A stretch of DNA of 8,330 nucleotides from Candidatus Zixiibacteriota bacterium (GTDB lineage: Bacteria; Zixibacteria; MSB-5A5; GN15; PGXB01). The stretch spans positions 1 through 8,330 of the forward strand of contig DAOWOO010000041.1 in the NCBI GenBank assembly GCA_030642025.1. Reading direction: 5' to 3'. Below, one piece after another: positions 1 through 6,205 of this stretch; the first letter of the stretch is position 1; the number at the start of each line of letters is the position of its first letter. The position numbers were made by a program, and so were the translations under genes. The notes beneath the pieces are model-generated. The model was given only the letters and a program-made list of their open reading frames with translations, was not told where the DNA came from and did no database searches.

Positions 1-2
1 AT

Positions 3-920
3 ATAAACAACTCGCTTAAGGGGCAGTGGTCAGGCGAAGTTGGCTGGAGCGAAATCGGTTACGAGGTTGCCGCCGGTCTTTACACCTTCAAATGGAATTA
101 TAGCAAAGACGGAAGCGGTGCCAGTGGTTCTGACTGCGTCTGGATAGACAGAATTGTCCTCCCGCCTAACAGTTATGCCATTAATATCACGACCGACGAC
201 GTTCCCGACTGGACTATCGGTGTTCCCTACATGCAACAGCTTGCCGCGACAGGAGGCCAGGGCACTCTTACATGGATTGATAAATATAGCAATCTTACCG
301 GTACCGGACTATCATTATCGACCAGCGGTCAACTGTCTGGAAATCCGAGTAGTTCTGGCCCGATTACCTTTACGGCCGAAGTTACCGACGAAAGCAGTGG
401 TATCGGTCAGAAGCAGTTCAATTTCACAATAAATGACATCGTTTCTATTACAACGGAGACTCTTCCGAATGGCGTCAAAGGTGAAGGTTACTCATATCAA
501 CTCGAGGCTTCAGGAGGGACCGGCACCTTAAGCTGGGTCGATAAATTCGGAGATCTGTCCGGTAAGGGGCTAACCCTTTCACCGGCTGGTCTGATATCCG
601 GCGTTCCCACGACTGAAGAAGTTATAATTTTCACAGCTACGGTCAGCGATGAACCGGGCAGTTCGGATGAAAAACAGCTTTCGATAACGGTCGAAGCGTC
701 TTATATATGCGGCAATGTAAACGAAGATGAAAATATAAACCTCGGAGATATCCTGTATTTAATATCTTATGTTTATCTCGATCCGCCCGGCCCGGAACCT
801 GTTCCGTGGGAATCCGGCGATATTAATAGTGCCGACGGTTCAATCAATCTGACCGATATTCTCTGGTTGATATCATATGTTTATGGCGACCCGCCCGGCC
901 CCGATCCGGACTGTAATTAG
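3..920 (+). CDS. C-terminal part of a secreted Ig-like repeat protein with a terminal dockerin-like domain (5' end outside window)
   Basis: The frame is open to the left edge, so the 305 visible residues are only the C-terminal part; the internal ATG at 231 is not a credible start because the upstream codons continue a domain. Residues 1-55 read like the end of a jelly-roll or MAM-like module (Gly-Leu-Tyr-Thr-Phe-Lys-Trp, then SGSDCVWIDRIVLP). Residues 59-143 and 147-230 are two related Ig-like repeats of the He_PIG type, each with 'GTL(T/S)W(I/V)DK', a 'GLxLSxxGxxSG' turn and a 'FTAxVxDE' strand. Residues 236-304 hold two dockerin-like repeats, 'NLGDILYLISYVY' and 'NLTDILWLISYVY', each preceded by an Asp/Asn-rich loop. 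Cys236 and Cys304 flank this pair and could form a disulfide. The protein is presumably extracellular or on the cell surface, in adhesion, polymer binding or enzyme display; any catalytic domain would lie upstream. No cohesin or other sorting partner is in the window. The domain calls are by eye. Confidence 0.88.
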   Translation: MNNSLKGQWSGEVGWSEIGYEVAAGLYTFKWNYSKDGSGASGSDCVWIDRIVLPPNSYAINITTDDVPDWTIGVPYMQQLAATGGQGTLTWIDKYSNLTGTGLSLSTSGQLSGNPSSSGPITFTAEVTDESSGIGQKQFNFTINDIVSITTETLPNGVKGEGYSYQLEASGGTGTLSWVDKFGDLSGKGLTLSPAGLISGVPTTEEVIIFTATVSDEPGSSDEKQLSITVEASYICGNVNEDENINLGDILYLISYVYLDPPGPEPVPWESGDINSADGSINLTDILWLISYVYGDPPGPDPDCN

Positions 921-943
921 AACCGTAATTTATTCCGTTTTAT

Positions 944-971
944 GGGACAGCCGTCCGGCTGTCCCTTTTTT
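944..971 (+). terminator. Rho-independent terminator
   Basis: Perfect 9-bp stem GGGACAGCC (944-952) / GGCTGTCCC (957-965) with loop GTCC, followed directly by six T (966-971). It begins 23 nt after the stop of the dockerin-domain protein and has the classical geometry of an intrinsic terminator, so that gene probably ends its transcription unit here. Confidence 0.93.
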
Positions 972-1187
972 ATTTCATAACCCTGAGAGTGAAAATGCAA
1001 CCGGCAGCTTGCATTTGACCGAGATAATAAACGGCTCAGACAGATCGGCGCCGGGAACCGATTCACTCTTCTGCCGGTTTAAGACAATAATCCTTTATCA
1101 ATTCTGTTTGGATACAGGGAATTCATTATAGGATTTTATGATGTTAGAGAATTCGTCAGCAAAATAAAACCTTCTGACAATAAAGAA
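972..1187. other. Intergenic stretch without a recognisable gene
   Basis: With the pseudogene that follows, this belongs to a stretch of about 720 bases (921-1642) without an intact gene. An 8-bp inverted repeat AAATGCAA (993-1000) / TTGCATTT (1009-1016) with an 8-nt loop is present but has no T-tract and no obvious role. The reading frame of the downstream E1 remnant is open from 1083, after a TAA at 1080-1082. It has no ATG or GTG before 1188, and the residues 1083-1187 would encode do not resemble a known domain. I found no good promoter for the remnant here. Confidence 0.5.
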
Positions 1188-1567
1188 ATGGATCTGTCCG
1201 GCTATGGGGGTCTTGACCGCAATGCCTTAAAGAGAATGTTCACCTCAATGGTTACCGCGCGAAGGCTTGAACATGAAGAACGACTCCTTCTGCGCAAAGG
1301 TCTCTGCAAGTTCTTGATTGGTTGTGGAGGCAAGAAGCTAATTGGTGTTGTCGCGGCCGAATTGCTGATAAGCGATAATCCTTTTGTCGGCTATTATCGG
1401 AATAAGGCCTTTGATATGCATCGGGGCATCACTATCAAGAAGAAAATTATGTAAGAGGTTGGCGATGTTCGCTCGGAAGCAACCGTGGGAATGCTTCAGC
1501 CGGCCCACTCGTCGTATTAAAGCTGTTTTCTCTGGCAGGAACAGAATCTTCGGCAAATAGTATAACA
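1188..1567 (+). pseudogene. Decayed N-terminal remnant of a thiamine-diphosphate-dependent 2-oxoacid dehydrogenase E1 (alpha-type) gene
   Basis: The first 88 codons read like the start of the E1 alpha family: 'LKRMFTSMVTARRLEHEERL' matches the usual 'LLRMYRTMxLxRRxEExExxL' helix, and 'FVGYYRNKAFDMHRGI' matches the 'FPYYRDxAxxLxxG' segment. The usual 'GAGHEAxxVAAAxxL' appears degraded as 'GCGGKKLIGVVAAELL'. A TAA (1452-1454) interrupts the frame, yet the same frame continues with 'EVGDVRSEATVGMLQPAHSS'. This aligns without gaps to the typical E1 segment ending 'GGRQMPSHF', including the Pro-x-His. A second TAA (1518-1520) follows. The next matching stretch, 'LKLFSLAGTESSANS', resembling 'LxIVSxSSPxGTQ', lies in another frame (1517-1567), which suggests a frameshift. 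The remnant ends before the TPP-binding GDG...N region, so no active enzyme can be made. The start at 1188 has only a weak ribosome site. The family comparison is from memory. The last 50 bases are the least certain. Confidence 0.72.
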
Positions 1568-1580
1568 TGACAACAGAAAC

Positions 1581-1608
1581 TTGACAAAAAATCAATTTTT
1601 TGTAAATT
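1581..1608 (+). promoter_or_regulatory. Probable sigma-70-type promoter of the Gld-like ABC operon, with an A6/T6 dyad in the spacer
   Basis: Perfect -35 TTGACA (1581-1586), 16-nt spacer and -10 TAAATT (1603-1608, 4 of 6). The predicted transcript start is near 1615, about 28 nt before the ATG at 1643. The element TAAATTGG (1603-1610) also resembles the Bacteroidetes-type TAnnTTTG box. The spacer contains a perfect dyad ACAAAAAA (1584-1591) / TTTTTTGT (1596-1603), a possible operator or curved DNA. No other promoter is visible before the four-gene operon. Confidence 0.68.
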
Positions 1609-1642
1609 GGACGCTTGGCAATTTGATGTTGACACGATAAAA

Positions 1643-2581
1643 ATGATATCGATACAGAATCTGACAAAGTATTACGGCACCGCCCTGGCGGTCGATAATA
1701 TATCTTTTGAAATCGAGAAGGGCACCGTCCTTGGCTTCCTGGGGCCGAACGGCGCCGGCAAAACTACTACCGTTAGAATTATTACCAGTTACCTTTCCCC
1801 CTCCTCCGGCCGGGTGACGGTTGACAATTTCGATGTTCAGACGGAATCGCTTGAGGTGCGACGACGTATCGGTTATCTGCCGGAAAACGCGCCGCTTTAT
1901 CTGGACATGAATGTTATCGAGTATATTAAGTTCATGCAGAGTATGCGCATGGAGGTTTCCTCGACCGACGGCCGTCGACTAAAAGAGGTAATCGGTCTTT
2001 GCGGACTTGATGGTGTTATTCACAAAAATATCGGCGAACTCTCCAAGGGCTACCGTCAGCGTGTCGGGCTGGCCCAGGCAATGATTCACGATCCGGAAAT
2101 CCTGATTCTTGACGAGCCAACCGCCGGACTGGACCCGAACCAGATTATCGAAATCCGAAATTTAATTAAAGAATTGGGCGAGGAAAAAACAGTTATTCTC
2201 TGCACCCATATCCTTCCCGAAGTAGAAGCCACCTGTAACCGGGTGCTGATAATAAGCGAGGGGAAAATTGTTGCCGACGGTACTCCCTCGCAATTGCAGT
2301 CCTCTTTTGAGGGCCGCGGAACAATTGTCATTCAGATTAAAAACAACTGCGAGAGTTTTATTGAAAAGGTGGCCGGCGTTCCCGGTGTTGAGCGAATAAC
2401 CGCCAGTGGAAAAATCACCGAGGGGCTTTTCAATATAAGCCTGGAAACAGTGAAAGGAACCGATCCTCGCGAGGATATTTTTAATCTGTGCCGGGATAAT
2501 GATTCGGTCCTGCTGGAGATGAAACGCGAGGAGACCTCGCTTGAGGATATCTTCAGGAAACTGACCCGGAAGGAAAGCTAA
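1643..2581 (+). CDS. ABC-2 type transporter ATP-binding protein, GldA-like
   Basis: This is a 312-residue cytoplasmic ATPase that should power the permease encoded next. It shows every nucleotide-binding motif: Walker A GPNGAGKTT (34-42), a Q-loop region YLPEN (78-82) with Glu in place of Gln as is common in this ABC-2 subgroup, signature LSKGYRQR (133-140), Walker B ILILDEP (153-159) with catalytic Glu158, D-loop GLDP and switch His189. About 90 residues follow the ATPase core, as in GldA, NatA and other drug or polymer exporter subunits. I chose ATG 1643 because 'MISIQNLTKYYG' is the normal beginning of the fold; an in-frame TTG at 1607 lies inside the -10 box. There is no clear Shine-Dalgarno sequence before 1643, unlike the other genes of the operon. 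GldA is the closest named relative by operon context, but gliding itself cannot be inferred. The transported substrate is unknown. Confidence 0.93.
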   Translation: MISIQNLTKYYGTALAVDNISFEIEKGTVLGFLGPNGAGKTTTVRIITSYLSPSSGRVTVDNFDVQTESLEVRRRIGYLPENAPLYLDMNVIEYIKFMQSMRMEVSSTDGRRLKEVIGLCGLDGVIHKNIGELSKGYRQRVGLAQAMIHDPEILILDEPTAGLDPNQIIEIRNLIKELGEEKTVILCTHILPEVEATCNRVLIISEGKIVADGTPSQLQSSFEGRGTIVIQIKNNCESFIEKVAGVPGVERITASGKITEGLFNISLETVKGTDPREDIFNLCRDNDSVLLEMKREETSLEDIFRKLTRKES

Positions 2582-2583
2582 AG

Positions 2584-3294
2584 ATGCGTCAGATAATGGT
2601 TCTGGCCAGAAGGGAATTTAAATCTTATTTCGACTCGCCGGTGGCATATGTCGTCATGACTATTTTTCTCCTGATTTCCGGCTGGCAGTTTTCCAGTACG
2701 CTGTTTTTGACTAACACTCCTGAACTCCGCGGTCTTTTCAATATTATCCGTTTTATCCTGCTGTTTTTTATTCCCGCAGTTTCAATGCGTTTAATCTCCG
2801 AAGAACGTCGTCTTGGAACAATTGAGCTATTAATGACTCTCCCCGTTCGGGACTGGCAGATAGTTATTGGCAAATTTCTGGCCGCCTACATGCTGATTAT
2901 CATTACTCTCCTGTTAACCATGATCCATTTTGTAACTGTCTCATTTCTCGGCGATCCTGATATTGGCGCCACTCTGAGCGGTTATTTGGGACTGATACTG
3001 ATTGTCGGCGTTTACCTTTCAATCGGGATATTCACCTCCGCTTTGACCCAGAACCAAATCGTGGCCTTCATACTGGCCTTTGTAATTATTTTCGTGTTTT
3101 ACATTATCGATAAGATTATAATATTCTTTCCCGGATTTATCGCCGGTATCCTTGAATTTTTATCAACCGATTATCACTTCAACAACATTTCCCGGGGCGT
3201 GGTTGACAGCCGGGATATTATATACTTTCTGTCGATGATATTCTTCTTCCTGTTTCTAGCCGTGCAAACCATTGAAAGCAGGAAGTGGAAATAA
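2584..3294 (+). CDS. ABC-2 type permease, GldF-like
   Basis: This 236-residue inner-membrane protein has six predicted transmembrane segments at roughly 18-36, 51-70, 97-120, 128-152, 157-182 and 210-230. The cytoplasmic loop after helix 2, 'SEERRLGTIELLMTLPVRDW', is the conserved ABC-2 coupling motif that contacts the ATPase. The segment 'HFNNISRGVVDSRDIIYF' (198-214) before the last helix is typical of GldF-like permeases, which carry a single six-helix domain. The gene starts 2 nt after the ATPase stop, with AGGA (2571-2574) at good spacing, and its TAA overlaps the next ATG (TAATG). It should dimerise and pair with the upstream ATPase. Family membership is firm; the substrate is unknown. 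Confidence 0.92.
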   Translation: MRQIMVLARREFKSYFDSPVAYVVMTIFLLISGWQFSSTLFLTNTPELRGLFNIIRFILLFFIPAVSMRLISEERRLGTIELLMTLPVRDWQIVIGKFLAAYMLIIITLLLTMIHFVTVSFLGDPDIGATLSGYLGLILIVGVYLSIGIFTSALTQNQIVAFILAFVIIFVFYIIDKIIIFFPGFIAGILEFLSTDYHFNNISRGVVDSRDIIYFLSMIFFFLFLAVQTIESRKWK

Positions 3295-4892
3295 TGGCCA
3301 GGGAAATTAAAACAAAGTCAGCCGCCGGTCTTATGATTTTGATTGTCCTGGCTATTATTATTATCCTGAACCTGATTTCGGTGAATCTCTTTTCACGGAT
3401 TGATCTGACCGACGACGGCATTTATTCGCTGGCCGAAAGCTCCATCGGGCTGATGCGTAATCTAAATGACCGCATTACCGTCAAGGTGTACATAACCGAC
3501 GATCTCCCGGCGCCGCATAACGGCCATGCCCGATATCTCAAGGATATGCTCGATGATTATCGCGCCTATTCCGGAGGGTATTTGCACTATGAGTTCATTG
3601 ATCCGGCTCGCGATGGCAAAGAGGATGAAGCCCGCGGCTATCGAATCCCAACTTTGCAGTTTAATGTTTTTCGAAATGACAAGACTGAGTTTATCAAGGG
3701 ATACAAGGGAATTGTTCTCCTTTATGGTGACCGGCAAGAAGTGATACCGTTTTTTGAAAATACGTCCAACCTTGAGTATGATTTGACCCTGGCCATGAAA
3801 AAGCTGACTTCGACCAAAATACCGTCGATCGGTTTTACCATAGGTCACGGCGAACCGGATATTTCCGCCGGGTTGCAGACCGCCTACCAGATACTCCAGG
3901 AGGAATACCGGGTGCAGTTTATTGATTTGAATAATGTTCGGGATATACCGCATCATATAGAGGCACTCTTTATAGTCGCGCCAAAACAGGATTTCAGCGA
4001 ATGGGAGCTTTACCTGATCGACCAGTTCATTATGCGCGGCGGCCGGGTGGCATTTTTGATTGATCGGCTTGACATTGATATTGCCCGGGGCATAGTATCA
4101 GGCATTGATAATACCCTTTATGGACTGATGAATTCCTACGGCATCGGCATTAAAGAGCAGTTGGTTATCGACGCCTCATGCAACATGATTCCGGTAATGC
4201 GCGATATGGGCCGATTTAAGATGCAAAGTATGGTTAAGTATCCGTTTTATCCGGTCATTTCCGGTTTTAACAGCGAAATACCGATAGTCAAGGATATAAA
4301 ACGGCTCAATATTCTGTTCATGAATCCCCTTGATCTCAATCATATGATTGCCGATGGTTGCGATAGGCAGATTCTCTTTACCAGTTCGGCAAAATCCGGC
4401 GTTCGCTCTCTTCCGGTTGATATTTCACCCGAGAAGCAATATCGGGAATCGGATTTCGATAGGGAATATATCCCGCTCGGGGCAGTTCTTACCGGCAGGT
4501 TTGAAAGCTATTTCACAAACAGAGAAATTCCGGCTTACACCGGCCCTGATACTTTAAGTGAAACGCCGATACCCGAAAAAACCCTTGATACCGATGATTC
4601 CCGGGTTGTGGTTATAGGTAATGGGACTTTTATTACCGACGACTACCGCCGCAACCAGGCTGGCTTTGTGATACTTATGAATATTGCCGACTGGATGACA
4701 CAGGATGAAGGACTTATTTCAATCCGCTCCAAGCAGGTGACGGCGCGCACTCTCGATGTTGTCTCGGACGCCGCCAAGCCGGTCATCAAATATATCAACA
4801 TGTTCGGGATGACCATCCTGGTTGTTCTGTTCGGACTGGTTCGCTGGAGAATAAAGCGATCATCACAAAAGGCCCGGGAGCAAATCAAATGA
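3294..4892 (+). CDS. GldG-like ABC transporter auxiliary protein, membrane anchored
   Basis: This 532-residue protein has an N-terminal membrane anchor (about 12-33), a large extracytoplasmic domain and a second helix near the C-terminus (about 500-518) followed by a basic tail (RWRIKRSSQKAR), which puts both ends in the cytoplasm. After the first helix, 'RIDLTDDGIYSLAESS' (35-50) is the family signature. 'IGFTIGHGEPD' (179-189) and 'VVVIGNGTFITDDY' (438-451) match the conserved beta-strand loops of the ABC_transp_aux/GldG domain, an ift52-like alpha/beta fold. The start is ATG 3294, in the TAATG overlap with the permease stop and 8 nt behind AGGAAG (3280-3285). An in-frame GTG at 3285 is possible but lacks that spacing. 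The gene order ATPase-permease-GldG is as in the gliding-associated gldAFG set. Such genes also occur in non-gliding bacteria, so its role here is best stated as an extracytoplasmic accessory subunit of the ABC-2 complex. Confidence 0.9.
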   Translation: MAREIKTKSAAGLMILIVLAIIIILNLISVNLFSRIDLTDDGIYSLAESSIGLMRNLNDRITVKVYITDDLPAPHNGHARYLKDMLDDYRAYSGGYLHYEFIDPARDGKEDEARGYRIPTLQFNVFRNDKTEFIKGYKGIVLLYGDRQEVIPFFENTSNLEYDLTLAMKKLTSTKIPSIGFTIGHGEPDISAGLQTAYQILQEEYRVQFIDLNNVRDIPHHIEALFIVAPKQDFSEWELYLIDQFIMRGGRVAFLIDRLDIDIARGIVSGIDNTLYGLMNSYGIGIKEQLVIDASCNMIPVMRDMGRFKMQSMVKYPFYPVISGFNSEIPIVKDIKRLNILFMNPLDLNHMIADGCDRQILFTSSAKSGVRSLPVDISPEKQYRESDFDREYIPLGAVLTGRFESYFTNREIPAYTGPDTLSETPIPEKTLDTDDSRVVVIGNGTFITDDYRRNQAGFVILMNIADWMTQDEGLISIRSKQVTARTLDVVSDAAKPVIKYINMFGMTILVVLFGLVRWRIKRSSQKAREQIK

Positions 4893-5818
4893 AAAGACTG
4901 GCTTTCCCCACTCTTATTCTCATTATTGTCGCCGCTATCTGGCTTATCTATTCCAATTATGAATCAAATCGTATTTCCGGCCGGACCGTAGATAATTTTC
5001 TCGGTCTAAATCCCGACGAAGTCGATAGTATCACCATTATTACTCCGATTGATACGACTATCCTGTACATTGAGAATGAACGTTGGTACCTTGCCGACTC
5101 CATCCCCCGTCTGGCCGAGGCCCCGGCGATATCCAATGTCCTGGCCAAATCGTCGGAGATCGAGGTCGGCGATATTCACTCGGAAAACCCCGCTCGGCAG
5201 GATGAATTCCAGGTTAGCGATAACCTGGGCATCCATGTCAGCTATTATTCCGAAGGCAAGCTCCTGAACTCAATTATAGTTGGTAAGCCCTCGCAGGATT
5301 ATCAATATAGCTATGTTCGCCTGTCCGGCGAAGACGCCGTTTACAAGGCTAAGGGGGTACTGGCGTTTGTTTTTGCCCGTGAAAGAAACCAGTGGCTTGA
5401 CCGCGCTATCTTTTCGTTCAGTCCCGACAGTATCGCAGCTATGGAATTTATCTACCCGGATAAAGGTTACCGAATCGAGCTGACGGATTCTGTCTGGTAT
5501 CTATCTAAAATATCATCCAAAGAAAAAAATGTTGCTGACACGGCCAAAATCCGTGTTGCTAAATTGCTGATTTCCTCATTGAAAGCCAATGATTTTATCA
5601 ATGCCACCGACAGCGGAAAAATTAATTTCGACAAAATAGCCTTTACTCTTAAGGTCCGACTTCTGGATGATACCGCGTATGGTCTTGAATTCAGTGAAGT
5701 CAAAGATGATGCTCACCGGCATTACTGCCGCCGCTCCGACCTGGGTGATGATATCTTTGTCATCTTCACCAGTGTTTACGGAAGCCTGACCAGGGATATC
5801 TCCCACTTTTTGCCCTGA
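4889..5818 (+). CDS. DUF4340-domain membrane-anchored protein
   Basis: This 309-residue protein has one N-terminal hydrophobic helix (about 6-21) after 'MKR', best read as an uncleaved anchor; the remainder should lie outside the cytoplasm. Features of DUF4340 visible by eye are an early strand pair ending in 'ENERWYLAD' (62-70), the segment 'SYVRLSGEDAVYKAKGVLAF' (141-160) that usually reads 'xYVRLxGxxxVYxV', then 'WLDRAIFSFSPDSIAAMEF', and a second copy-like half with 'DSVWYLSK' (200-207). The start overlaps the GldG-like stop as ATGA, with GGGAG (4876-4880) 8 nt upstream, implying translational coupling. DUF4340 genes commonly follow gldG-like genes, so I infer a fourth subunit or partner of the same complex. 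No enzymatic motif is visible and the biochemical function is unknown. Confidence 0.88.
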   Translation: MKRLAFPTLILIIVAAIWLIYSNYESNRISGRTVDNFLGLNPDEVDSITIITPIDTTILYIENERWYLADSIPRLAEAPAISNVLAKSSEIEVGDIHSENPARQDEFQVSDNLGIHVSYYSEGKLLNSIIVGKPSQDYQYSYVRLSGEDAVYKAKGVLAFVFARERNQWLDRAIFSFSPDSIAAMEFIYPDKGYRIELTDSVWYLSKISSKEKNVADTAKIRVAKLLISSLKANDFINATDSGKINFDKIAFTLKVRLLDDTAYGLEFSEVKDDAHRHYCRRSDLGDDIFVIFTSVYGSLTRDISHFLP

Positions 5819-5827
5819 TAATTCCTG

Positions 5828-5856
5828 TTGCCGAATTCCTTCAAATTTGATATAAT
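5828..5856 (+). promoter_or_regulatory. Sigma-70-type promoter for the GYD-protein/transglutaminase unit
   Basis: A -35 box TTGCCG (5828-5833, 4 of 6) is separated by an ideal 17 nt from a perfect -10 TATAAT (5851-5856). The predicted start near 5863 gives a leader of about 24 nt that contains the strong ribosome site AAGGAGG (5874-5880). The promoter lies 9 nt after the stop of the DUF4340 gene, so the downstream genes can be expressed apart from the ABC operon. No terminator is seen in between, so read-through is also possible. Confidence 0.75.
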
Positions 5857-5886
5857 TCTATAGAACCCCTTTCAAGGAGGAATGTT

Positions 5887-6174
5887 ATGGCATTTTTTAT
5901 TATGGCAATGACTATCAATCCCGGCGCCAAGAAGCAGCACTCAGACCTGCAGGCCCAGGTCAATAAATCATTTGAATACTTCAAGGTACACGGCGCCAAA
6001 GTTAAAGAAATATTTGCCACTCTCGGCCGTTATGATTATCTGGCGGTATTTGAGGCTGATGACCAGACAATCGCTTTCAAAGTAGCCTCCGAGATAAACA
6101 ACAAGGGTATCCTGGAGACCGAAACATGGCCGGTTGTGCCCCTGGATGATTTCACGCGGCTCTTGCCAAGTTGA
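5887..6174 (+). CDS. GYD-domain protein
   Basis: This small cytoplasmic protein of 95 residues is close to the usual length of the family. The motif that names the family is 'LGRYDYLAVFEA' (46-57): Gly47-Arg48-Tyr49-Asp50 followed by a hydrophobic strand. The C-terminal part 'ILETETWPVVPLDDFTRLL' (75-93) matches the usual 'xRTETLxAFxxxEF' end. The first strand 'FFIMAMTINPGAKKQ' fits a ferredoxin-like alpha/beta fold that probably assembles as an oligomer. The biochemical role of GYD proteins is not established. The start is fixed by AAGGAGG 6 nt upstream; the ATG at 5882 is out of frame. It is probably the first gene of a two-gene transcript with the secreted protein that begins 31 nt downstream. 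I see no functional link between the two products other than this linkage. Confidence 0.87.
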   Translation: MAFFIMAMTINPGAKKQHSDLQAQVNKSFEYFKVHGAKVKEIFATLGRYDYLAVFEADDQTIAFKVASEINNKGILETETWPVVPLDDFTRLLPS

Positions 6175-6205
6175 TGTGTCGGTTTAACAAGGAGGTAATA
6201 ACACA

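Noticed and set aside
993..1016. AAATGCAA / TTGCATTT inverted repeat as a regulatory site or terminator
   Set aside because: Single copy, no T-tract, and no gene nearby that it would plausibly control.
877..1131. 84-codon plus-strand open frame across the terminator
   Set aside because: It starts inside the dockerin gene in another frame, crosses a strong terminator and encodes nothing recognisable.
1607..1642. TTG at 1607 as start of the ATPase gene (12 extra residues)
   Set aside because: The TTG sits in the -10 box of the likely promoter, and the ABC fold begins at the Met at 1643.
1615..1643. A second promoter TTGGCA-N17-TAAAAA
   Set aside because: Transcription would begin after the ATG of the ATPase gene, leaving no usable start; the boxes are probably chance in AT-rich DNA.
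1338..1667. 109-codon open frame on the minus strand over the E1 remnant and operon promoter
   Set aside because: No family resemblance. The plus strand here shows clear E1 alpha similarity and a promoter, which explain the sequence better.
3462..3956. 164-codon open frame on the minus strand
   Set aside because: It lies wholly inside the GldG-like gene, has no recognisable domain and no ribosome site. It is an antisense shadow.
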